A stretch of DNA of 64,000 bases, from the NCBI RefSeq assembly GCF_023273895.1, contig NZ_CP096883.1:1612001-1676000 (forward strand), read 5' to 3'. Under the pieces are notes generated by a model. That model was given only the letters and a program-made list of their open reading frames with translations, had not been told where the DNA came from and made no database searches. Below are positions 54,617 to 62,850 of the stretch, in pieces (position 1 is the first letter of the stretch; every line of letters begins with the position of its first letter). The DNA comes from Sphingobacterium sp. PCS056 (GTDB taxonomy: Bacteria > Bacteroidota > Bacteroidia > Sphingobacteriales > Sphingobacteriaceae). A program made the translations under genes and the position numbers.

Positions 54617-56947
54617 ATGATTTTTAAAACCCTAAAATGGGGGATAGCATGGAGTTTAAGCCTATCCTTATTTTGTACAAGTACTGTATCTGCCCAAAAA
54701 TTAAATGGTAAACCTATCGATCCTGTTGATTTGGTTAATCCTTTAATGGGAACAGATTCAAAACCTTCGCTTTCAAATGGAAACACATACCCGGCAATTG
54801 GACTGCCATGGGGCATGAATATGTGGACACCACAAACAGGGAAAAATGGAGATGGTTGGCAGTACACCTATGCTGCTGATAAAATAAGAGGATTGAAACA
54901 AACGCATCAACCTTCTCCCTGGATGAACGATTATGGACAATTTTCTTTAATGCCTGTGACGGGTAAAGCGGCTTTTGATCAGGAGGAGCGAGCAAGCTGG
55001 TTTTCACATAAGGCGGAGAGAGCAACGCCTTATTATTATTCGGTATACTTAGCCGATCATGATGTAACGGCAGAACTTACACCAACAGAACGTGCAGCTT
55101 ATTTTAAATTCACATTTAATAAAACGGATTCTGCATTCGTTGTACTTGATGCCTTTGATAAAGGATCTGAAGTACAGATTATTCCTGAAAAAAATATGGT
55201 GATCGGTTATTCTACACGTTATTCGCGTGGTAAATTGACCAATTTTAAAAATTATTTTGTTTTAATATTTGATCAACCTTTTGATAATTATTCAACTTGG
55301 GAAGGTAAGGAACGTTTCAAAGGCAAATTAAAATCTACGGCAGATCAAACGGGAGCTATACTGGGTTTTAAAGTGAAGGATAAGACTAAACCTGTTCAGG
55401 TGCGGGTTGCCTCTTCATTTATCAGTGCCGAACAAGCATTACTTAATCTAAATGAATTGGGGAACCGTAGTTTTGATCAGGTAAAAGCTGATGGAAGAGC
55501 CATCTGGAATGAAAAATTGGGACGTCTGGCTGTTGAAGGAGATAATATTGACCAAATGCGTACATTCTACTCGACTTTGTATCGTACTTTATTCTTTCCG
55601 AATAAGTTATATGAAATCAATGAATCGGGAGAAAAAGTCCATTACAGCCCATATAATGGAAAAGTACTTCCGGGTTACCTATTCGGTGGCACTGGATTTT
55701 GGGATACCTTCAGAGCGCTATATCCATTCTTAAATCTGATGTACCCATCTATCAATGTGGAGATGCAAGAAGGACTTAAAAATGCTTATCTAGAGGGCGG
55801 CTTTTTACCAGAATGGAGCAGTCCAGGTTTTGCAGATATCATGGTTGGTAATAACTCTGCTTCTGTAGTGGCTGATGCCTACATAAAAGGATTAAGAGGA
55901 TACGATATCAATACACTCTATGAAGCGTTGAAGCATGGTGCTAATCATGAAGGACCAATGACTGCAGTGGGCCGTAAAGGAGTTGAATACTATAACAAAT
56001 TGGGTTATGTGCCTTATGACGTGGGAATCAATGAAAACGCAGCACGTACACTTGAATATGCTTATGATGATTTTACAATTTATCAATTAGCTAAAGCATT
56101 AAAAAAGCCGAAAGCAGATATTGAATTATACGCTAAAAGAGCACAAAATTACCGTCATCTATTTGATCCTTCGACCAACTTGATGCGAGGAAAGAATAAA
56201 GATGGAAAATTTCAGAGCCCATTCAATCCACTGAAGTGGGGTGATGCGTTTACCGAAGGCAATAGCTGGCATTACTCGTGGAGTGTTTTCCACGATATAG
56301 AAGGACTGATTGAATTGATGGGGGGCAATAAACAATTTAATACGATGTTAGATAGTGTATTTACACAGCCACCAGCTTTTGATGATAGTTATTACGGTGG
56401 TACGATCCATGAAATCCGTGAAATGCAGATCGCGAATATGGGACAGTATGCACATGGTAATCAACCTATCCAGCATATGATCTACTTGTATAATTACAGT
56501 GCGCAGCCTTGGAAAACACAATATTGGGTTCGTCAGGTTTTAGACCGTATGTATCAAGCTACTCCTGATGGTTATTGTGGAGATGAAGATAATGGTCAAA
56601 CTTCGGCTTGGTACGTTTTCTCTTCGCTTGGATTTTATCCGGTTTGTCCTGCTACCGATGAGTATGTATTGGGAGCTCCTCTTTTTGCAAAAACAACGTT
56701 AAAATTGGAAAATGGAAAAACAGTAGAAATCATCGGGAATAAAGCTAGTGCTCAGAATTTTTATGTCAATGATCTAAAAGTAAATGGGAAATCATATACC
56801 AAAAATTGGTTGAGTCATCAAGAATTATTAAAAGGGGGTACATTATCATTTGATATGACTTCTAAGCCAAACTACAATCGCGGAGCTACATTAGACGCTG
56901 CTCCTTATTCGATGAGTACAGAATTGAAAGCAATCTTTAAAAAATAA
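54617..56947 (+). CDS. GH92 family exo-acting alpha-mannosidase-like enzyme, GNQP variant
   Basis: A glycoside hydrolase family 92 enzyme of 776 residues from the ATG at 54617, which starts a good signal peptide ending SAQ; an ATG at 54575 would add 14 residues ahead of it. Family landmarks are NPLMGTDSKPSLSNGNTYP near the start, GTGFWDTFRALYPFLNL in the middle and GDEDNGQTSAWYVFSSLGFYP near the end. The HGNEPxHH loop, which in well-studied GH92 enzymes provides the general-acid Glu, here reads HGNQPIQH with Gln at residue 616. This changes the expected substrate (see findings). It heads a locus with a metallopeptidase and a second GH92. Confidence 0.93.
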   Translation: MIFKTLKWGIAWSLSLSLFCTSTVSAQKLNGKPIDPVDLVNPLMGTDSKPSLSNGNTYPAIGLPWGMNMWTPQTGKNGDGWQYTYAADKIRGLKQTHQPSPWMNDYGQFSLMPVTGKAAFDQEERASWFSHKAERATPYYYSVYLADHDVTAELTPTERAAYFKFTFNKTDSAFVVLDAFDKGSEVQIIPEKNMVIGYSTRYSRGKLTNFKNYFVLIFDQPFDNYSTWEGKERFKGKLKSTADQTGAILGFKVKDKTKPVQVRVASSFISAEQALLNLNELGNRSFDQVKADGRAIWNEKLGRLAVEGDNIDQMRTFYSTLYRTLFFPNKLYEINESGEKVHYSPYNGKVLPGYLFGGTGFWDTFRALYPFLNLMYPSINVEMQEGLKNAYLEGGFLPEWSSPGFADIMVGNNSASVVADAYIKGLRGYDINTLYEALKHGANHEGPMTAVGRKGVEYYNKLGYVPYDVGINENAARTLEYAYDDFTIYQLAKALKKPKADIELYAKRAQNYRHLFDPSTNLMRGKNKDGKFQSPFNPLKWGDAFTEGNSWHYSWSVFHDIEGLIELMGGNKQFNTMLDSVFTQPPAFDDSYYGGTIHEIREMQIANMGQYAHGNQPIQHMIYLYNYSAQPWKTQYWVRQVLDRMYQATPDGYCGDEDNGQTSAWYVFSSLGFYPVCPATDEYVLGAPLFAKTTLKLENGKTVEIIGNKASAQNFYVNDLKVNGKSYTKNWLSHQELLKGGTLSFDMTSKPNYNRGATLDAAPYSMSTELKAIFKK

Positions 56948-56953
56948 TAAAAG

Positions 56954-57667
56954 ATGAATTTTATTAAGATAGTGAGTGGTGTCATGGGGTTGATTGCTTG
57001 TCAATCAGCCCTTGCTCAAGATAATTGGCAGCATACCGAGCATGATCGCCAGGTGGCAGTTGATACGGATAGCATTACAAAAGGAGGGTATACCTTAATC
57101 TGGATCAATAAAGACCAAGATTTTAGCCCTGCATTAAAGGAAAAACTGATCCATACATTTTTTGTTAATTATCCCAAATTGGCGAAGACCTATAATAAGA
57201 AGACGATGAAAAAAGTCTCTTTTGTCATTGATCCTGATTATAAAGGTGTCGCTGCAACAGCAGGTGGCATCGTACGTTATAGTCCATCATGGTTTGCCAA
57301 AAATCCTGGAGATATCGATGTCGTGACACATGAAGTGATGCATATTGTGCAGGGATATCCGAATGGATCAGGTCCTTGGTGGATTACAGAAGGTATAGCC
57401 GATTATGTCCGATTTGTGGATGGTATCGATAATGCTGGAGCAAACTGGAAATTGCCGGAATGGAATGCAAAACAAAACTATTCGGATTCCTACCGCGTGA
57501 CCGCCCGTTTTTTCTGCTGGATTGAAAAAAAGGTCAAAAAAGGATTTGTTAAAAATCTTGATGCTGCCATGCGCGATAAAACATACACAGAGGGATTTTG
57601 GAAAAAACAAACTGGAAAAACAATCGATGAGTTGTGGGATAGCTACAGCAAAAATCCCGCTTTATAA
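56954..57667 (+). CDS. basic secretory protein family metallopeptidase-like protein
   Basis: A 237-residue exported protein with a signal peptide (cleavage after LAQ near 22). It matches the plant-type basic secretory protein family: HEVMHIVQGYPNG with H126, E127 and H130, then WWITEGIADYVRF in which E146 is the likely third zinc ligand, and a C-terminal TGKTIDELWDSY. It is presumably a secreted gluzincin-like peptidase. It lies six bases after one GH92 gene and eleven before another, so it is part of the same operon and may trim the protein part of a glycoprotein. Confidence 0.9.
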   Translation: MNFIKIVSGVMGLIACQSALAQDNWQHTEHDRQVAVDTDSITKGGYTLIWINKDQDFSPALKEKLIHTFFVNYPKLAKTYNKKTMKKVSFVIDPDYKGVAATAGGIVRYSPSWFAKNPGDIDVVTHEVMHIVQGYPNGSGPWWITEGIADYVRFVDGIDNAGANWKLPEWNAKQNYSDSYRVTARFFCWIEKKVKKGFVKNLDAAMRDKTYTEGFWKKQTGKTIDELWDSYSKNPAL

Positions 57668-57678
57668 AACCTAAATCC

Positions 57679-59973
57679 ATGATCAATAAACCACTTTTAT
57701 ACTTAGGGCTGTTCTTGTTTCCTAGCCTATTGCAGGCGCAGTCATCTCATTTAATACAATATGTAAAACCGTTAATTGGTACTGCCCGAATGGGACATAC
57801 ATTTCCAGGTGCAACCGTACCTTTTGGCTCTGTACAGTTGAGTCCCGATACCGATACTATTCCTTATTCAGTAAACGGTCAATATAACGGTGATGTTTAT
57901 AAGTATTGTGCGGGATATCAATATGATGATCCTACAATTGTAGGATTTAGCCATACTCATTTTAGTGGTACTGGACATTCGGATTTGGCAGATATCTTAG
58001 TGATGCCTACCCAGGGGAAAGTTCAGCTCAATCCAGGCACGGCAGAACGACCACAAGATGGTTATCGCTCACCCTATTCGCATAGCAATGAAGTTGCTGA
58101 GGCTAACTATTACAAAGTGCTATTGGATAAACATCAGATCAAAGCAGAGATGACGACCACGACCCGTGTCGGAATACATCGATATACATTCCCAAAATCG
58201 GATGCCTCCCATTTAATCTTGGATCTGACAGCCGGTATCTATAACTACGAAGGGAAAAATGTATGGACTGTAGTGCGGGTTTTGAATGACTCAACATTGG
58301 TGGGATATCGCCAGACGAATGGTTGGGCTCGTACGAGAACCGTTTATTTTGCGATTAAAACCTCCAAAGCATTTAAAAATTATGGTGCTAAATATGAAGA
58401 TGGCAAACAGGTGTATGCTGGTTTTTGGCGTAAATTTGATCAAAAGAATAATTTTCCAGATTTAGCAGCTCATCAAATTAAGATGCACTTAGATTTTGAT
58501 ACGAAGGAGGGAGAAGAAGTCTTGATGAAAGTGGCGTTGAGTCCGGTGAGTATGAAAAATGCGCTCGCCAATATGGAACAAGAGGCGCCACACTGGAATT
58601 TTGAAAATTATGTTCAGGCCGGACAGCAGTCTTGGGAACAGGAATTGAACAAAGTTCAAGTGGATATGCTCAATAAGGAAGATTTGGTGAATTTCTATAC
58701 AGCGATGTACCATGCCAGTTTGATGCCGACGGTATATATGGATGTTAATGGGGAATATAAAGGTTTGGATCAAGAGGTGCACCAAGCAAAGGGATTTACC
58801 AATTATACCTCCTTTTCGCTATGGGATACTTTTCGTGCATTTCATCCTTTGATGAATTTGATCAACCCAACACGAAATGCTGATATGGTCGCTTCGATGA
58901 TGGCACACTATGATCAAAGTGTGTTACATATGTTGCCGATCTGGTCGCATTATGCCAATGATAATTGGTGCATGAGTGGTTATCACTCGGTATCGGTTGT
59001 GGTAGACGCAATTTTGAAAGGTGTCTATAAAGGCGATGCACAGGCAGCACTAGCAGCTTGTGTGCAGACGGCAAACGCTCGAAAGTATGAAGGAATTGGA
59101 CCTTATATCGATATGGGCTATGTCCCTGATGAGTTATCAGGAACTTCAGTTTCCAATACCCTGGAGTATGCTTATGATGATTGGTGTATTGCGCAACTTG
59201 CCAAAAAATTAGGGAAAGATGATGTTTATGAGACCTTTATTAAAAGAGCTGCTAACTGGAAAAATGTCTATGACTCCACAATCGGGTTTATGAGACCTAA
59301 AGATTCTAAAGGAGTATTTAGAGCAAAATTTGATGCCTTGGAAACTCATGGGCAAGGTTTTATAGAAGGAAATACCTGGAACTATAGTTTATACGTACCG
59401 CATCAACCTGCAGCCATGATGGACATGATGGGGGGTAAGAAAAAATTGGAAAATTATCTGGATTCTTTATTTACCATGGAACTGCCGGATAAATATTTTG
59501 AGCATACTGAAGATATAACGCGTGATGGGATCATCGGTAATTATGTTCATGGTAATGAACCGTCACACCATGTGGCTTACTTGTATAATTTAACGAATAG
59601 TCCTGGGAAAACGCAGGCACGTGTACGCCAGATCATCCGCAATCAATATCATAATGGTCATGCAGGACTTGGTGGCAATGATGACTGTGGACAGATGTCG
59701 GCTTGGTACCTATTTACTGCTTTGGGATTTTATCCTGTAGCACCAGGGGAAGATGCTTATTGGATCGGCAGTCCATTGGTCAAATCGGCGAAGATTAACT
59801 TAGAGAATGGTAAGACGATTTCAATACAAGTGAAAAATCAATCGGAAAAGAATGTGTATGTGAAAAAAGTAAGTCTAAATGGACAAACTTTATTGGGATT
59901 GAAACTTTCTTATGAGGCGATCAAAAATGGTGGAGAACTACAATTTGAGATGGCAAGTAAACCAAGTAAGTAG
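57679..59973 (+). CDS. GH92 family alpha-1,2-mannosidase-like enzyme
   Basis: A 764-residue GH92 enzyme with a signal peptide ending LQAQ near residue 21. It shows VKPLIGTARMGHTFPGATVPFG, TSFSLWDTFRAFHPLMNL and GGNDDCGQMSAWYLFTALGFYP. The general-acid loop is canonical, HGNEPSHH with E627, so it should remove terminal alpha-mannose from glycans with ordinary chemistry. It closes the three-gene operon; a histidine kinase/response-regulator pair follows 74 bases later. Confidence 0.95.
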   Translation: MINKPLLYLGLFLFPSLLQAQSSHLIQYVKPLIGTARMGHTFPGATVPFGSVQLSPDTDTIPYSVNGQYNGDVYKYCAGYQYDDPTIVGFSHTHFSGTGHSDLADILVMPTQGKVQLNPGTAERPQDGYRSPYSHSNEVAEANYYKVLLDKHQIKAEMTTTTRVGIHRYTFPKSDASHLILDLTAGIYNYEGKNVWTVVRVLNDSTLVGYRQTNGWARTRTVYFAIKTSKAFKNYGAKYEDGKQVYAGFWRKFDQKNNFPDLAAHQIKMHLDFDTKEGEEVLMKVALSPVSMKNALANMEQEAPHWNFENYVQAGQQSWEQELNKVQVDMLNKEDLVNFYTAMYHASLMPTVYMDVNGEYKGLDQEVHQAKGFTNYTSFSLWDTFRAFHPLMNLINPTRNADMVASMMAHYDQSVLHMLPIWSHYANDNWCMSGYHSVSVVVDAILKGVYKGDAQAALAACVQTANARKYEGIGPYIDMGYVPDELSGTSVSNTLEYAYDDWCIAQLAKKLGKDDVYETFIKRAANWKNVYDSTIGFMRPKDSKGVFRAKFDALETHGQGFIEGNTWNYSLYVPHQPAAMMDMMGGKKKLENYLDSLFTMELPDKYFEHTEDITRDGIIGNYVHGNEPSHHVAYLYNLTNSPGKTQARVRQIIRNQYHNGHAGLGGNDDCGQMSAWYLFTALGFYPVAPGEDAYWIGSPLVKSAKINLENGKTISIQVKNQSEKNVYVKKVSLNGQTLLGLKLSYEAIKNGGELQFEMASKPSK

Positions 59974-60047
59974 TAGATTACTTTATACATCAAGCACAGT
60001 CGATCAATATCATAGGCAGGACATAGACTAAATAACAGGTTTGAAAA

Positions 60048-61478
60048 ATGTCAATGGTCAAGTATACACCTAAGAAGATAAGTAAAATTAAGATCATACA
60101 AGCGGTAGCAATTACCAGTTTTGTGGTCTTAATTTTTCTGCAGCTTCGATTGATATCGAGTGTTTATAAAATCGAACAACTTGATTTTTTAAAAAATGAA
60201 AAAGCGGGAATTAAGCTGGAATATGAACAATCGATCATCAATGATAAAGTCTATCGTGGTGGGCAAAAGATCATCGATTCCATCTTGATTCCTCAATACC
60301 CTAGGTTGCAAAAGTTAGCGAAAGAAGATCAAAAACTATTTAAACAAAAATTAAATCAATTAGGAGATCAAGTCTTGGTAGCGCTCAAAAAGGGGGCGAA
60401 CTTTAATGTCGAATTTGACCATATCGTGCGTAAACAAAAGTTGGATCAAGCAGAATATAATTATGCGCTATATATGGACCGACTTAGTCTCACATTTGAT
60501 GGGAATACCTATTATTCCTTATTTGATATCAGTACAGCAGATAGCAAAGGGTTAATAGATGGTCATCTGGAAGTTGTCCGGCCCCAAAATATTGTCTCCG
60601 CAATTACGGTTACGCTACCTTCTGCGTATTCTAATTTAGTAGGTTTTAAACTTTATGTGAGTAAGCATAATCAGGTCAAAAATATCCTGTTGGCTATAGC
60701 ACCATTTTTACTTTTATCCTGTAGCAGTATTATTGTCATTGTTTTTTTATTTTTCATCACCATGCGCAATTGGATCAGGCAAAAGAAATTGAACGAAATT
60801 TCTGCTGACTTTTTCAACCATGTGACACATGAATTCAAAACCCCACTTACCACGATACAAGTGTCCGCCAAAAATCTGAAAGCAGATCTACAAGATAAAA
60901 AATGGACAGGTGGTTTTAGAAGTGTTGAGGTCATCAACCGGCAGGTGCAGCGCCTGGACAAATTGGTCAATCAGGCCTTGGAGGTTTCGTCTTTCGACCC
61001 GCAGGCAGCACAATTTGATAGACATTTTTTGATCACAGATTTATATGATATCATCCTCGATAGTCAGATCAAGTGGAAAAAAGAAGCCACAATTACCTTG
61101 TTTTTTGACGATCACATAGCCGAATTGTGTGCTTATTATGACCACTTTATGTTCACGACATTAATCACAAATTTGATCGAAAATGGATTAAAGTATAATG
61201 TAAGCAATGAAAAAAATGTGCGTGTGCAAGTTGTACAGCTATCTACGAAGCTGTTGGAAATTGAAATTCGTGACAATGGTTATGGAATCGAAAAGCGTGA
61301 CCAAAAGCGTATATTTAATAAGTTTCAAAGGGGTGATCAGCTGAGGTCTATGACAGGACTGGGCTTAGGATTATATTTTGTTCAGAAAATTGTTGAGGTC
61401 CATAAATGGAAACTCGATCTGGATAGTACAATAGATGTTGGAACTATTTTTAGAATTACAATTCCAATTATTAAATAG
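60048..61478 (+). CDS. two-component sensor histidine kinase
   Basis: A 476-residue membrane kinase with two membrane helices (about 18-38 and 220-243) flanking a periplasmic sensor region of about 180 residues. HisKA carries H261 in VTHEFKTPLT, and HATPase_c has NLIENGLKY, DNGYGIE and GLGLGLYFVQKI. The start is ATG 60048; an ATG two codons later is an alternative. Its stop lies one base before the response-regulator start, so the two form one coupled pair. Their target may be the downstream discoidin lipoprotein and SusC genes, or the GH92 operon. Confidence 0.94.
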   Translation: MSMVKYTPKKISKIKIIQAVAITSFVVLIFLQLRLISSVYKIEQLDFLKNEKAGIKLEYEQSIINDKVYRGGQKIIDSILIPQYPRLQKLAKEDQKLFKQKLNQLGDQVLVALKKGANFNVEFDHIVRKQKLDQAEYNYALYMDRLSLTFDGNTYYSLFDISTADSKGLIDGHLEVVRPQNIVSAITVTLPSAYSNLVGFKLYVSKHNQVKNILLAIAPFLLLSCSSIIVIVFLFFITMRNWIRQKKLNEISADFFNHVTHEFKTPLTTIQVSAKNLKADLQDKKWTGGFRSVEVINRQVQRLDKLVNQALEVSSFDPQAAQFDRHFLITDLYDIILDSQIKWKKEATITLFFDDHIAELCAYYDHFMFTTLITNLIENGLKYNVSNEKNVRVQVVQLSTKLLEIEIRDNGYGIEKRDQKRIFNKFQRGDQLRSMTGLGLGLYFVQKIVEVHKWKLDLDSTIDVGTIFRITIPIIK

Positions 61479-61479
61479 T

Positions 61480-62166
61480 ATGGAAGGTAAAATATTACTG
61501 ATAGAGGACGACGCAGATTTAGGCTGCGAAGTACAATGGTATCTGGAACGAAGCGGTTTTGAAGTGCACTTGGTCGATGACGGTGATCAAGCATTAGCGC
61601 TAAGTAAAAGACAAAATTTTGATTTACTACTTGTTGATGTTCAATTGCCATCTTTTGATGGTTTTGAATTAATTAGGCGTATCAAGCTATTAAAACCAGA
61701 ATTTCGATTTTTATTTCTGACCGCAAGAAATGCAAAAGAGAGCTGTATCACGGGTTTGAAATTGGGGGCAGATGATTATGTCACTAAGCCATTTGATACG
61801 GAGGAACTTTTATGGCGTATGAATAATATTTTAGCACGAGGAAAGGAGAAGAAAGTGGAGGAGTTACAAATTGCGGATGTAACCTTACTCTGTAGCGCTA
61901 TGGAAGTGCGGGTGAATGGTGGAACCACGCTTCGTTTGACTACCCGTGAATTCGAGCTTTGGAAATACCTACTGCAAAATCTGGATCGTGTATTGACAAG
62001 AGAAGAAATATTGAATAAAATATGGGGCGAGTGTGATTATTTTATGGGTAGGAGTTTGGATGTCTTTATTTCTAGGATACGTAAAGTATTACAAAATTCG
62101 ACTCAATTGAAAATTGAAACCGTGTACAAAGTTGGCTTTATCACACGATTGATCAAGCATGGATAA
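61480..62166 (+). CDS. OmpR/PhoB-type response regulator
   Basis: A 228-residue regulator with a receiver domain (about 1-115; phosphoacceptor D53 in LLVDVQLP, K near residue 103 in VTKPFDTEE) and a winged-helix DNA-binding domain (about 130-228, RLTTREFELWKYL and SLDVFISRIRKVL). The ATG at 61480 was chosen because it opens on the receiver strand; an ATG at 61435 would overlap the kinase. It is partnered with the kinase immediately upstream. Confidence 0.95.
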   Translation: MEGKILLIEDDADLGCEVQWYLERSGFEVHLVDDGDQALALSKRQNFDLLLVDVQLPSFDGFELIRRIKLLKPEFRFLFLTARNAKESCITGLKLGADDYVTKPFDTEELLWRMNNILARGKEKKVEELQIADVTLLCSAMEVRVNGGTTLRLTTREFELWKYLLQNLDRVLTREEILNKIWGECDYFMGRSLDVFISRIRKVLQNSTQLKIETVYKVGFITRLIKHG

Positions 62167-62204
62167 AAAAAATCGTTGTTAACAATTGATTAACAAGTTT
62201 TTGA

Positions 62205-62262
62205 AATAGGCTTTTCTATATTAGACTACTAATCCGTTTTAGTATATCTAATAAAGCCTATT
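62205..62262 (+). promoter_or_regulatory. long leader hairpin ending at the start codon
   Basis: AATAGGCTTT (62205-62214) pairs with AAAGCCTATT (62253-62262), TATTAGA pairs with TCTAATA and TACTAA with TTAGTA inside it, giving about 22 base pairs in three stacked helices with small internal loops. The structure ends on the base before the ATG of the discoidin-like lipoprotein. It could control translation or transcription of that gene and the SusC gene behind it. Confidence 0.6.
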
Positions 62263-62838
62263 ATGAACAAACTAACCAAATCTAGGCGATTGTTGCTTCT
62301 TGTTAGCATACTGTTGTCTTTTAGTGCTTGCCAGAAAACTGAGGTCAAGAGCTATGAATTATTACCTGCGGAAAATGAACCAGAAATGGATATTACCATT
62401 TATGGTAAATTGACTGTTAACCATGAAAATAGTAATGGTGTGACTGCAGGTGAAGGTTCTCCAAAAGTTGTCGATGATGACTATTCAACCAAATTTTTAA
62501 TTAATCCCTATGTAAATGATCTATTTCTACAATTAACTTTCCCTGGTGGGATTGCGGTCACTTCTTATGTATTAGCTTCTGCAAATGATGCTTCAGGAAG
62601 AGATCCGAAAGATTGGGACCTCGTTGCTTCCAATGATGGCGAAAATTGGACAACATTGGAGAGCAAAACAGGATATGCTTTTCCCGATCGTAATTTTAAA
62701 GTTCGCTTTGACATCTCTAATACAACAAAATATAAGTTTTACAAACTGAATATTAAGGCTATTGCAGGTGGAACAGGCTTGTTTCAATTGGCCGAGTGGC
62801 GGTTGATCTCCGATCCTCAAAAAAGTGCTAATCAATAA
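62263..62838 (+). CDS. discoidin (F5/8 type C)-like lipoprotein
   Basis: A 191-residue lipoprotein (lipobox ending SAC near residue 23). The mature part (about 45-180) is a discoidin-like beta-sandwich, with VVDDDYSTKFL, DPKDWDLVASNDGENWTTLE and a closing LAEWRLI. Such modules bind carbohydrate on the surface. It lies 12 bases upstream of a SusC gene, an unusual order since such lipoproteins normally follow SusD. The start codon directly follows a long hairpin. Confidence 0.82.
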   Translation: MNKLTKSRRLLLLVSILLSFSACQKTEVKSYELLPAENEPEMDITIYGKLTVNHENSNGVTAGEGSPKVVDDDYSTKFLINPYVNDLFLQLTFPGGIAVTSYVLASANDASGRDPKDWDLVASNDGENWTTLESKTGYAFPDRNFKVRFDISNTTKYKFYKLNIKAIAGGTGLFQLAEWRLISDPQKSANQ

Positions 62839-62850
62839 TTAACCTACCAG

